From contig CADCXD010000002.1 in NCBI GenBank assembly GCA_902806575.1, forward strand, positions 2,294,001 through 2,358,000: a stretch of DNA of 64,000 nt. Reading direction: 5' to 3'. Below are positions 32,158 through 42,800 of the stretch, in pieces. This DNA is from Jackrogersella multiformis. Lineage: Eukaryota > Ascomycota > Sordariomycetes > Xylariales > Hypoxylaceae. The notes below the pieces were generated by a model. It saw nothing but the letters and a program-made list of their open reading frames with translations. It ran no database searches and was not told the origin of the DNA. The position numbers and the translations under genes were made by a program. The number at the start of each line of letters is the position of its first letter. The stretch's first letter is position 1.

Positions 32158-34001
32158 TCAATTATGCGCGACCTCCAAGATCCTCCTCTCCAGCTCCTCG
32201 AACGCGGGCAGCACGTTCCCGTACAGCTGGAAGGTGCCGTCCCTGAACCCGTCGTCGACCTTCTGGACGGCCAGCTCCTCCTTCCAGCGGCGGCCGATGA
32301 GCTCGTCGAAGCTGTCGTCGGGGCCTTGGCGCTCGAGCGCCCACAGCGCCTTGTACGCGCCGCCGAGAGCGCACGCGTTGCCGCCCACGTCGAGCCGGTA
32401 CACGCCGTCCGCGCCGCCCAGCACGTCACCCACCGCGCGCGCGATCGCCGGGTTCAGCGAGCCCCCGCCCACTAGGTAGATGCGGCGCGGCTGCGCCGGC
32501 AGGTGCGGCCGGTCCGCCGGTTTGGACACCAGGTTGTGCGAGCGCAGGCGCATCGACAGCGCCTGGGACTCGACGATGACGCGCGCGTCGGCCGCCGCGC
32601 CCCAGTCGGCCGCCGCCTCGGCCAGGTCGGACCCGTCTGCGCTGCTGCACGTGTACCGCCAGGTACCGGCCTTGATGTTGGGCACGATTTCCGGCAGCGG
32701 GAAGTACAGGCCCAGCTTGGCCCTGTCGCCTTCCTTGCGCACGTCCAGCGGCGGCGTCTCGAGCACGTGCTTGTTGAAGGTCTCCCAGGGGTCGGGGCCG
32801 GCCGGCTTGGGCAGCTTGTCGCGGACCTTTTCGCGCGCCAGGCCGCCGTTCTTGTAGCATAGCATGAACATGTAGTGCCCCTTCGTCGTGGGGTGGTTCA
32901 TGAAATGGTACGAGGGGTCTGGCTTGTAGCTGGGCGTATTCATGAGGAATGTGCTGGAAGTGCCGAGAGAAACGATGGCATCTAACGGTCGCAAAGGTAA
33001 GGAGAGGATCGTCGCCGGATTGTCGCCCGTGAAAGGTGCTATTTGGCACTCGGGGCTGAACCCGTATCGATGCACGAAGTACGAGGAAATGCCACCTAAG
33101 CTACCGCCGCCATCTAGTGGCACATCACCTAACTTCTTCCGCAGTTCTGGTACACCTTCCTTGGTCGCAGTCAGCTCCAGAAGTGACTCGTTCCACTTCT
33201 CGCCAGCGATATCCCACAGATTCATGCCAGTGACGTCGCTTATGTCTATCGGCGCAATGGCGCCGAGGAATAAAGAAGCCAGAAACGAGGATGCGAGCGA
33301 GATGCGAGCAGTTTGGTTATAGACCTCGGGACGTCTTCTCCGCATCCTTAGAATTTGGGTACCTGTAAAACGCTGTTCCATGTTAGTCGTATATTGAAGC
33401 TCTGCCTGGCTGTGAGGAGATTTACATGATGAGCGGCACTGCCCGTGGCATCGGCTAGCTTCTGTTTCGAACCCAGGTGGGCATCAAAGTGGTCGCACTC
33501 AGTTTGGGTGCTGTGGTCCTGCCAGTTCGGGGCAAAGTCGTAGGCGAAGGCCCCGGAGAGCTGCTCAATCAAGTTCTTCCCACTATCGAGCTTCTTAAGG
33601 GCAGACTCGGCTTGTTCGCTCCAGTAGACGCTCGAATGCTGCTGACCAGAACCGCTAATACCTCTTATGTGTTCAACGGGACACCCCTTCTCCTTCAACC
33701 GCGTCAGGACAAGATCTACGGCCTCAACCCACATGGCCACAGGTTGGTAGACTTCGCCCTCATCTTCGTTCGTTTGCACGCCCTTCTTAATATTATACTT
33801 GGCCGCAAAATCGGCATCGAAGTCGACTTTGGCTTCAGAAATAACCTTGAGGTCCGAGGCAATTACAATTGCTGTTAGCTGTTAGTTAGCCATATGCATT
33901 TCTCTCTAATTCAGCTTGCATATATCGACGGAGCTAGCTAACTTGCCCTTTAACTGCTGGGTTGAAAGATCAAACCCGAGGTATAATGGACCCGCACTCA
34001 T
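32158..34001 (-). CDS. xkiA: D-xylulokinase (FGGY family)
   Basis: Three exons on the minus strand, 34001-33947, 33871-33426 and 33372-32158, about 571 residues, the usual fungal length. The enzyme phosphorylates D-xylulose to xylulose 5-phosphate, linking pentose catabolism to the pentose phosphate pathway. The first exon encodes MSAGPLYLGFDLSTQQLK with the FGGY phosphate loop. Later motifs are GISGSGQQHSSVYW, NWQDHSTQTECDHFD, GDNPATILSLP (general-base Asp) and the ATP-site signature YLVGGGSLNPAIARAVGDVLGG. Intron 1 (33946-33872) starts GCAAGT, a GC-AG intron: no GT donor keeps the frame, while the GC donor gives LKAIVIASDLKV. Intron 2 is 53 bp. The third exon's 3' half is markedly GC-rich. 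Confidence 0.93.
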
Positions 34002-34942
34002 CCTGACTCGTTAGCAATAATAAACGAAGCTGTCGATTCAGGATTCAGGATTCAGGGGGATAGACAAGCTTAGGTACATACTTAAACTTCTAGATAAAGA
34101 CCAATATAAATTTTAGCTTAAATTTGACCATAACAGACTCTAAAACATAGAGAAGCAATCATGAGCTCTAATAAAAGTCCCTCAAATTCATTTGTTGAAC
34201 TGATCGGAGCTTGTTGATGCAAGATTTACGAATCCCTACTACCTACACTAGGTACCTATGACACCAAAGACTTTAGATCTCGGTATGGCGGGGCAATGCA
34301 GACCCTATCAATTTAGCCTAAAACGTCATCCGCTCCAATCGTGGGAGTTGATAAGCTCTGCAAGATAAAAACAAAAGGGGGGGGGGAGGGGATGTACCTT
34401 TTAGAGACACCCCTTAACGCCCGGGTCGCCGTATGTAACCATATGTCACGATATCACGATACCTTCACGATATGTCACGATCATGTGCCTCCGGCTTCGC
34501 ACCATCTTACTAATCTTCAATGTCTGTATGTACTGTATGTAGTATTGCAAGTCATGAACTCTTGCTATGCTAATTGCAAAAAGGCAAAGCAAGTGGGTAT
34601 CCCCTAGTAGGGCCTGATCTCGAAACCTCGCAGTTGCTTGCTTAATCCGTCGCAGATCTATCCATCCCTCATCTTTTCTTCTCTCTGGATTTGCTATATG
34701 CTTTCATCTGCAAATGCCATCCCTAACAAATACCAAATGACGAGGTCTTGCCGGATACCCTCCGTCCGATGATTTGGGTCGAAAATATGGTACATCCAAG
34801 CTCTGTCAAAAGAGCTTCGTCATGTTTTTGAACCTCCTCAAGTAGTTTTGGTATCATCAATGTGCCAACCATCCGAGTCGCCGAGGTCTAAGCCAACGCC
34901 ATAACGCCAAAAAGGTCATCACCTTTTTCTTCCCAATCCGGC
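34002..34942. other. Xylulokinase promoter and MMT 3' region
   Basis: No gene is recognised. A G-run lies at about 34376-34389. A cluster of TCACGATAT-type repeats occurs at 34444-34480. The right part is the 3' untranslated region of the metal transporter. Confidence 0.4.
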
Positions 34943-36636
34943 TTATTTCGATTTGTGATTTCCATTGCCGTTGCCGTTGCCATTGTGATTATGGTTGTCC
35001 TCGTCCTCTTCCGGCTCCGGGCTCGATCGAGGGCTAACGTCACCGGGGATGAACTCGTCAAACTGCGGGACCACAACGTCTTTGGATAAGAAACGGACAC
35101 GGACTCTGCGAACACCGCGAACCTTACTGCCGACGAGCTCTCGGATTTTCTGCTCTGCATCGCCAAGAACCTCCACAGACCAGTCTCTGGGTACGGCTAC
35201 CTCCAAGTCCACTAGGTAGTTCTGGCCGGACTTAACGCCCGAAACATCACGGAGTTCCACTTCTCGTCCCTCGGCTATCTTTTTGAAAGCTGTTCGGGCT
35301 TGTTTTTGAACTGCTGTTTTGATCTCGTCGTCAATACTTCGATCGGCGAGCTCGAAAACGGAGGCAACAGTGTTCTCTGCGCCAGCCTTCACTACCATCA
35401 GAGAGATGATAAGACTACCGACAGGATCCAGCCAAGATGCGTTCTCCACAAAGTTTGCTCCCAGAATCACGGCCAGGGTTACTATCCCAGTGAGACTGTC
35501 GACTCGGTGATGTGTAGCGTTTGAGGAGAGGACGGATGACTTGCGTTCGCGGGCAACTTTCATAGCTGTCGAAGTATCTAGGTTAGTCGCTGTGCTACAA
35601 TAACAACTTTGTGGGCGACCTAATCAGAAGACTTACTGGCATGATACAACCACTCCTTCAACACAACTGTGCCGCCAGCTAACCACGCAGCATGTAAGCT
35701 TGGCACCCCATCGGCACCGTGATCGTGGCCATGGCTGTGGCTATGCGCATGTGACAATAATTCCGTTGCAGAGGCCGGGTCAAGGAAGAAGTGACCGTAG
35801 AGTGCCAAGAGACTACCGTAGCCCATCCATAGACCTCCAAAGAGAAGCATACTCGACACTCCCAATGATCCTAAGCTTTCGATCTTTCCAAACCCAGCTG
35901 GGAATTTGGCCGTTGGGGGCTTTATGCTCCAGGATATGGTTGCTAAGGTTAAGATATCGGAAGCGAGATCAGTCAAGCTGTGGACTGCATCGGCAACCAT
36001 TGCCTTCGAATTGAATACGTAACCGCCGACTCCTTTCGCGATCGCCATGCCAAGATTTGAATAGAGACCGATTCGGGTAATGCGCACGCCAGCGTCATTC
36101 TTATTCTGCGATGTCAGATAAACATTATCGTGATGGTGATGACTGTGGCCGTGCTTGTGGCCACTATGGCTTCGCGTCTGTGTGAGCGCCGCCATTATGG
36201 GAAAAGAACGGTAATGTAGTCGATGGATAAAATTTGATGAATGAATGACGGAAGAAATAGAAAGTGAAGGTGAAGGGGAAGGTGAAGGGGAATATGATTG
36301 TGACTGTAAAGAAGGAGAAGAAGTTGAAAAGACACGACGCGATTGTGCTTGATATTGGTGTGGTCTATGTGTCCAATTAGGCTTATTGGTATTGGTATTG
36401 GTATTGGTATTGGTATTGGTATTGGTATCGAGATTGGAATTGTAACTCCAGGTATTGGTGCTCCAAGTATTGGTGGTATTGGTACACAAAGGCTGTTGCT
36501 GCTGCCGCTGCTGACGGATAAAACTCGAGCTTAACGGAATGCCTGTGGCCGATGTGACAAGCTCTGGGCCAGTTGTTATAACCCGGCGCAGACCGCTACC
36601 GCCTAAGCACGGCCTACCAGGACCTTGCAAAAACAT
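34943..36636 (-). CDS. MMT1: Mitochondrial metal transporter, CDF family (MMT type)
   Basis: Two exons on the minus strand, 36636-35637 and 35565-34943, about 540 residues; the intron is 71 bp (GTAAGT, GACTAAC, GACAG). Cation diffusion facilitators export divalent metals; MMT proteins act on mitochondrial iron. The first 150 residues are Ser/Thr/Asn-rich with Arg and few acidic residues, consistent with a mitochondrial presequence, and include an Asn-Thr repeat. Metal-site motifs are DAVHSLTD (TM2, H-x3-D) and HHRVDSLTG (TM5, H-x3-D). His-rich loops (HKHGHSHHHHD and HAHSHSHGHDHG) are typical metal-binding loops. The C-terminal cytoplasmic domain is followed by an Asn-Gly-His tail. It diverges from the sirtuin gene. 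Confidence 0.87.
36385..36426. repeat. (ATTGGT)x7 microsatellite inside the MMT coding region
   Basis: Seven perfect hexamers, read on the minus strand as Thr-Asn repeats in the presumed mitochondrial presequence region. Hexamer units preserve the reading frame. Confidence 0.95.
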
Positions 36637-37304
36637 CTGGGGAAGGAAGCATTCACCAGAGGTAAATTACCTAGGCAAGTCTAAGTTGGGTAGGTGACGC
36701 GCGTTTGGGGCTTAGGACCGATAAATCGACGACGAGGTATGAAAATTGAAAATATCTAAAAAGAGAGTCTTCGTTGTGGGATGCTTGCGATGCGTGCGCG
36801 TTCATTGAACTGCGACGACATCGGATGGGTCGGGCTTGATTGAAAAGTACCAATTAGAACCGACACGATTCTATGTTTCTAGTTGATGTAGGAGGGGATA
36901 CCCTGGACTAGAGCTGCGTCAGCCGCTAATACCATGGATCGTAGCATAATTGGAAACCTCTAATGTCCCCACTCTGCAGGTGCTCAGGGGAGAGGCCTCA
37001 AACCGCTGTACATAGGTAGTAAGGAAACGACATCTTTGAACTTTTCAGTGCTACCTAGGTACATTCATGGATAAATATCTCCCGGACTAAACTGTACCAG
37101 GTAATCTTTCAACCTTATCTCAGCTTACCTAACCTCATATCCAATGGGACCTCTCTACACCAACGGCCTTATGCGGAACCATTAGTGATGACTTCACTCT
37201 ATCAAATGCCTAGATATTCTCATCACAAACTCCGATAAAACTCATAGTACTACCACTCATTGACTACCTACATTGTTAATTTATCTCATCAATCACCTCT
37301 CCAA
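36637..37304. promoter_or_regulatory. Divergent promoter region of MMT and sirtuin genes
   Basis: No coding signal is seen. One TACCTAGGTA copy is at 37052 and a TACCTAGGCA variant at about 36669. Confidence 0.45.
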
Positions 37305-38426
37305 ATGCGCCCATCCTATATGCACATTCCCTATACGGATATCCTAGCTTCTCCTATCATCATCCCCAAAACCGCAACTACCATATCGGGAGCTCTCAAG
37401 GCTCTGGAGGAATTCTTTAAGGCACCTCTAGCCAAGGGTTCTCCTTCCACCGTGGTTCTCTCGGGGGCTGGCATATCTGTAGCTAGTGGACTTGCAGATT
37501 ATCGAGGTGTCAAAGGTACATATCGAGTGAACAAGACGTATCGGCCCATCTACTACAACGAATTTCTTCAGGATCATGAAGCTAGGAAGCGTTACTGGGC
37601 TAGAAGTTTCTTTGGTTGGACTACCCTCCTAAAAGCAAAGCCCAATCCTAGTCACTATGCGATAAAACATCTAGGCGACTTGGGGCTAGTTCAGAGTGTT
37701 ATTACGCAGAATGTGGATTCTTTTCATTCCAAGGCTCATCCTGAGATTTCCACAATTGAGCTACATGGCTACTTAAGATCTTGTGTGTGCACATCGTGTC
37801 ATGAAGAATTGCCCCGAGACACATTTCAGGATGAGCTAGCTAGGCTAAACCCTGCTTGGGCAACTTCTCTCCAAGAAGTTTTAGCTTCTGGTGCTTTGGA
37901 CACAGAAGATCCGGATGAGAGACGGGCTAAGGGCTTCAGGACGAATCCTGACGGCGACGTCGACCTTCCAGATGCACCATACACAACGTTTCGCTATCCC
38001 GCCTGTCCGAGATGTCTCACAGCTCCGCCTGTTATCGCGGATGGGAGTCTTGCCAAGGTTGAGGTCGATACGGATGGAGCATGGAAATCGACGAGTACTG
38101 CTGGTATACTGAAGCCTGCCGTCACCATGTTCGGGGAGAACATACGACCACCTGTCAGGGCGGCCGCAGAGCAAGCTATTGGGAAGGCCGGGAGCTTGCT
38201 GATCCTAGGGACATCTCTTGCGACATTTTCCGCGTGGCGGCTAGCTAAGAAGGCCATAGATCGACGTATCCCTATTGCGATTATCAATTTAGGGGGCGTC
38301 AGAGGTGAAGATGCTTTCTTTGCCAACCTTGATTCGTCCCAAGGTGGAGGTCAAGGAGTAAGAGTAGATTTGTCTACAGATGAATTGCTACCAGCCCTTG
38401 CAGAGAGGTTGGTATCCCTCGAGTAG
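37305..38426 (+). CDS. SIR2-family NAD-dependent protein deacylase (SIRT4-like)
   Basis: Intronless, 373 residues from the first ATG at 37305; the frame is open further upstream but lacks an ATG. NAD-binding motifs are GAGIS (54-58), DYRG and TQNVD. The catalytic His is in ELHG (about 154). The zinc-binding cysteines are Cys162/Cys165 and Cys234/Cys237, with an insert between the pairs. FGENIRPP and LGTSLATFSAWRL complete the Rossmann side. The GVKGTYR-type loop and overall pattern fit class II (SIRT4-like) sirtuins, usually mitochondrial; the N-terminus has few acidic residues but is not a clear presequence. Class II enzymes remove various acyl groups or ADP-ribosylate targets; the activity here is unknown. 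The divergent neighbour is also a probable mitochondrial protein. Confidence 0.92.
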   Translation: MRPSYMHIPYTDILASPIIIPKTATTISGALKALEEFFKAPLAKGSPSTVVLSGAGISVASGLADYRGVKGTYRVNKTYRPIYYNEFLQDHEARKRYWARSFFGWTTLLKAKPNPSHYAIKHLGDLGLVQSVITQNVDSFHSKAHPEISTIELHGYLRSCVCTSCHEELPRDTFQDELARLNPAWATSLQEVLASGALDTEDPDERRAKGFRTNPDGDVDLPDAPYTTFRYPACPRCLTAPPVIADGSLAKVEVDTDGAWKSTSTAGILKPAVTMFGENIRPPVRAAAEQAIGKAGSLLILGTSLATFSAWRLAKKAIDRRIPIAIINLGGVRGEDAFFANLDSSQGGGQGVRVDLSTDELLPALAERLVSLE

Positions 38427-38534
38427 ATATGTATCCGAAGCGGTCGGGGTTATCTTGATAGGATGCCCTAATGCTGCTTGGCGGCCATATTGTATGTATA
38501 CAGTATGTATACACTCTGTGATAAATCTTATAGG

Positions 38535-39146
38535 CTAGAAGAAACTCGAATAGTCTCCGGTCTTCGTCTTCCGTGGCCCCATACTTTCCGGACTTTCAGC
38601 TTCTGTCTTTACGGATGTTGGCGCAGTTTGTTTCGCCTTTTCGGTCTTCTTTGCATTCTTGAGAATATCATCGCGTTCGATCTCCCTCAGCACTTCTTCC
38701 CATTCTTTCTCCTTTTCTGCGTCGCAAGTGCCTAGTGTCTTCTCAACATCTACCTTTTCGCCTTTCTGTAGCTTTTCTATGACCTCGCGTAGCAAGCCGA
38801 TATGGACTTCGGACCGCCTCAAGAATGTGTCTAAGTCCCTCTTCAAGGCAATCATTTGGATACCCATAGACCCGACTAAGAGGAACATTATAATGAAGAA
38901 CGTCGCTGGGTTCCACTCCTTCGACTTGGGCTTCTTCGGTACACCCCAATCCACTGATGGCTGCGGGCGTCGACGGAACGGTTTCGGTATCAAGGATTTC
39001 CAAAACGATGGGCTTAGGATGATTGGAACTGCGCTTGCATGCAGGGAAAACTGGTGCCGATTGACAGATAATGACTGTAAGATCACCATCACCAGCCGGA
39101 CAGTTGATGTAGGCCTTACAGCTCTACGCCAAATTAGTTTATCCAT
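38535..39146 (-). CDS. Fungal single-pass membrane protein (DUF5321-like), probably mitochondrial
   Basis: ORF of 203 residues from the ATG at 39146. The conserved block is SFWKSLIPKPFRR, then SKEWNPATFFIIMFLLVGSMGIQMIALKRDLDTFLRRSEVHIGLLREVIEKLQKGE, that is one transmembrane helix (about 95-115) followed by a charged coiled coil, and VLREIERDD near the C-terminus. This resembles fungal DUF5321 proteins of unknown role. The N-terminus is basic and may be a mitochondrial signal. A stretch beginning GTAAGG at about 39119 and ending TTACAG 45 bp later is in frame and stop-free, so it could be a short intron; removing it gives WRRA-SLSVNR. It converges on the sirtuin gene with about 110 bp between them. 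Confidence 0.78.
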   Translation of the reverse strand: MDKLIWRRAVRPTSTVRLVMVILQSLSVNRHQFSLHASAVPIILSPSFWKSLIPKPFRRRPQPSVDWGVPKKPKSKEWNPATFFIIMFLLVGSMGIQMIALKRDLDTFLRRSEVHIGLLREVIEKLQKGEKVDVEKTLGTCDAEKEKEWEEVLREIERDDILKNAKKTEKAKQTAPTSVKTEAESPESMGPRKTKTGDYSSFF

Positions 39147-39848
39147 GTTGGAGAGAAAGAATACCTGGGTATAGGTATGTCGAGATGCGCAAAAAACGAT
39201 GCCGGGTATGGAGAAATAATGAATTGATAAGATAGAATAAAATATAATAAAATGCCTAGTTGAAGCTAAATTCATCTGGACCCAGTGTATGTACAGTTTG
39301 TACATAACCCTGCTAACATTAGGTAATCTACTAGTGCAGATGCATAGGTGGGGTAGTTACCTAGGTACCTAGGTAGGTTGTACTTGTACAATGCGGTTGT
39401 CGTTGCCGGGCCAATTTATTTAGTGTAATTCGGGTCAATCAGAATCCACCTTGAAGTTTAAACATGGATTCACTTTCTGTAAACTTCCAAGGTTTAGAAG
39501 TTGCTATCTACACTAACTTCCAATTACTTGCCCAATACCTCCGGTACTTAGGAAGTATTCACGATTCACAATTCACCATCTTCAATGTGAATTACCTACC
39601 TCCTTACCTACAACTACAACTATCTTTGCAGTGTTTATGCTTCCAATTGCTCTATCAAAAGCATCATACACATTCTTTTTCCAACCTTTAGAATTGCTAT
39701 GAAATCTATTTGCTCATCCTCCTCCTCTTGGCTAGCATAGCTTTCCTCTTGCTTATAACTACCTATAACCTCACATTACCTACCCTCTTTACTCCTTCTA
39801 CCAACGACGATATGAATACAACTTGTTGCCCATAGCAATTAATACCAC
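39147..39848. promoter_or_regulatory. Divergent promoter region of the DUF5321 gene and separase
   Basis: No gene is seen. An overlapping double TACCTAGGTA lies at 39358-39375. Pyrimidine-rich sequence precedes the separase start. Short upstream ATGs occur (for example 39464, opening 75 codons) and could act as upstream ORFs if the leader is long. Confidence 0.45.
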
Positions 39849-42800
39849 ATGGATTCAGTACATTCACGTGCAGATGCTATACGCAACGCTGTCACTTCCA
39901 CCTCGACATGCACCCCTGCTATCTCAGCTGCGGTGAAGGAACTTCTCCAAAGTAATGATAGTAATAACGACTCTTCGAAACCGGCACCAAGGTCACGAGC
40001 AACAAAGATAACACGAGCACCGAGCAGAGCAAATACGACTTCTGTAGCACGAAATACTCCGGATAATGGAGGCGTCTTGACAGCAAAAGAAAAGGCAGTG
40101 TTATCTACTCAAATCATTACTGCGAGCCTCAAAGCTCTAGGCGAGGCGGCAAAGACAGCAACTAGTTCTACTTCAGACACGCGAGAACCAAGGACCGATC
40201 CGGCTCAATCTACCGCTCGAAAGGTGCTCAGGAGATCGAACTCGGCTCCTATGAAACCGCTACAACCTCGTTCCTTGAATAGAACTACGACATCACCCTT
40301 TGTTCCGAAAACATCTCGATCACCCACTTCGATATCCTCTTCAACAGGATGCCTATCGTTAATAGAATGTACACGAACCGCCTTTTCCGTACTATCAGCT
40401 CTAGAGTTGTCCAAAACTGTTCATCTGCCTGAATTACAACTAGAAACGGGCATATCCTCGTTCGTTAATAAACTTATCGCATTGGATCACTTTGAACCAG
40501 CAACGAGGGAACTTAGAATACTAAAACGGCGGTTGGAACGTATAAATTTTGAAGATGTCAAAAACCCAGCAGCTCGAACAAGGCCCGAGTCAAGTATGGG
40601 GTCGAGAACTTTTTCCGACATACTGGATTTCTCAAAGGTCAATGTCTCCGGCCCATTGCTTGGTTTGGTTATATCCATTCAACTACAAGTTCTTCGAATT
40701 GTTCACGGTTTGAAGAAATCATCGCATCTAGAGAGCATATTGCCTATGTTACGCGAAAGCTGTCTGACGTCCCCTATTAATTTGCTTCTACTATCTCTGA
40801 AGCATGATAACCCCGATCAGACGAAGTGCGCTCGGCAACTTGAGAGTCTGTCCCAGAGTCTCTTATCACTGACACCAGGCGTGTCCGCCAAGGACGATGA
40901 TTTTGCCGTGGAACCAAGACTGTCTCCAAGTCCTGAGGTAGCACTCGAGGTGCAAGTACTCGGCTTAGTCACGCGCCTACAGTCGTGGAGTGTATCTGGC
41001 CATAGAGGAGATGTAGACAAAGATATCCTGTCTCCCCTGTCTAAGTGTCTAGCTGCCTTCACAAGGAGAACGTCTTCGGGCAACTTCTCTGTCGCATTTT
41101 CGACATTTTCCCAAATCTGGAAACGTGTCGAGAAGCTAGGGCTCAGGCCTACGGAATCGTCACGATCTCCCTTAGCGGTAATATACCAAGTGCTCGCTAC
41201 AGTGTCCCGAGAGTCCGGGAATACCAACGAAGCAAAGAAATGGGTGACAAAGATCAAGTCATTGACCAATCCAAGCGAAGACTCCGCCGCAAGATGCTGC
41301 GGTATCACAGCTCAGTTGCTAGCGCTTTCTCTGAAGCAGTCGCCTCAGCTTAACGAAAATCTACTGACGGAGGTCCTAGATGGTCTACGAGGGTCGCTTG
41401 GTGGCACCAGCGCTGAAATGGATGAATTGCTAGTTAGTGTATGCCTCTTACGGAAATCTGTGATGAACTTGATCACGGAAAGGCAAGATGGTTCTATCTC
41501 AGTACTACAAGGCCCAGGCCAGCTGCTTGAAACTTTCATCTTTCAATTGCCTCGGTTTACTCTAAGATGGCTGGGTAAGCCGCCGAGCTCCGCCAATGCT
41601 ACGAAAGACTTGGTCCGCTTCGAACAACGCCGAGGATTATTATCAACATATCTCCCGCATATTCTCGACTCTGCCTTAATGCTTGCAAAATTGCTTCTAG
41701 ACGACGATCGACTTGCATGGGATGTCATGGACGCTATGCTCCAAGATAGTCTGGCTATTCTGGAGAATATGGGAGATGCAGCTCGACCAGGATCAAAGAC
41801 TAACCCGTCTCCCTCTTACCATGTTAAGATTTCGCATTTTTATTATCAGCAACATATTGCCTTACGAAAGTCGAGCTCGAAAACGACGGAGGTCACCTCT
41901 CTGAAAGCTCTTCGGAAATCTGTCGATAGTGTTAAAGATCGGTCTGAAGCCGAGCAATCTCGAGCTCAGCTATTGGTCAAATGGGAGAGGTTCGCAGAAC
42001 TGTGCCGAGCTTCTGGAAGGGTAGAGGACGCCATAGATGCACTTCGCTCCATCAGGGACCATCTTGTTCGACAAGAAGTTGTATCAACAATCACCGAAAG
42101 TCTCGCGACTCAACCATGGTGGGTAGCATGGCGGCAGAATCCCGATGTCGAACTCCTATCGCGGACGGTGTGCAATCTTGCTAAACTGGACCGAAAACAT
42201 AACGACTGGACTTGGTTATTGGTTGGGCCGGACAAAGCCACGGCTCTTGAGCACGATTTATATGCCATTATTTCCAAGGATCAGAAGTACCGACATGAAT
42301 CCGATTTGTCCAGCGCTACAGTTAAAGCATTATTGCAGTTTTACTCTACTCAGCAGTATCCGATCCGTAAATTGAGGACACTGCTACAACTACTCACATT
42401 GAACATAGGCGCACAAGATAGGATTGTTAATTTACGGATGGAGATTGAAGCCGTCTTAGAGACGCTCGCCGAGGAGACCCTTGCGGATGATTATGGTTTA
42501 CTTCGCTATGTTCCCCATCTACGAGCATTGGCAGCATGTGTCTTGGGGCTGGCTGCCTCAGATATAAATACACCGCAAATCAAGAAGGCGCTTACTGACT
42601 GGAAGTTTATGGTTACCAAATGTAAATCAGCCGAACAGTTATCGACTTACATTGATAACCCGCCCCAGCTGCTCGCAAACCTCCAATCTTTGGTCGATTT
42701 CGCAAGGATTAAAGGGTTTGAAACCCTTCAAACGGCGATACTTGAGCTTTCAATAAGCATTTCGAAGCTTACAGCGAGCAGCAATCACGAAGTGCTAGTG

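Noticed and set aside
32162..33049. Long alternative-frame ORFs over xylulokinase
   Set aside because: Arg/Ala/Gly-rich shadows caused by the high third-position GC of the true enzyme.
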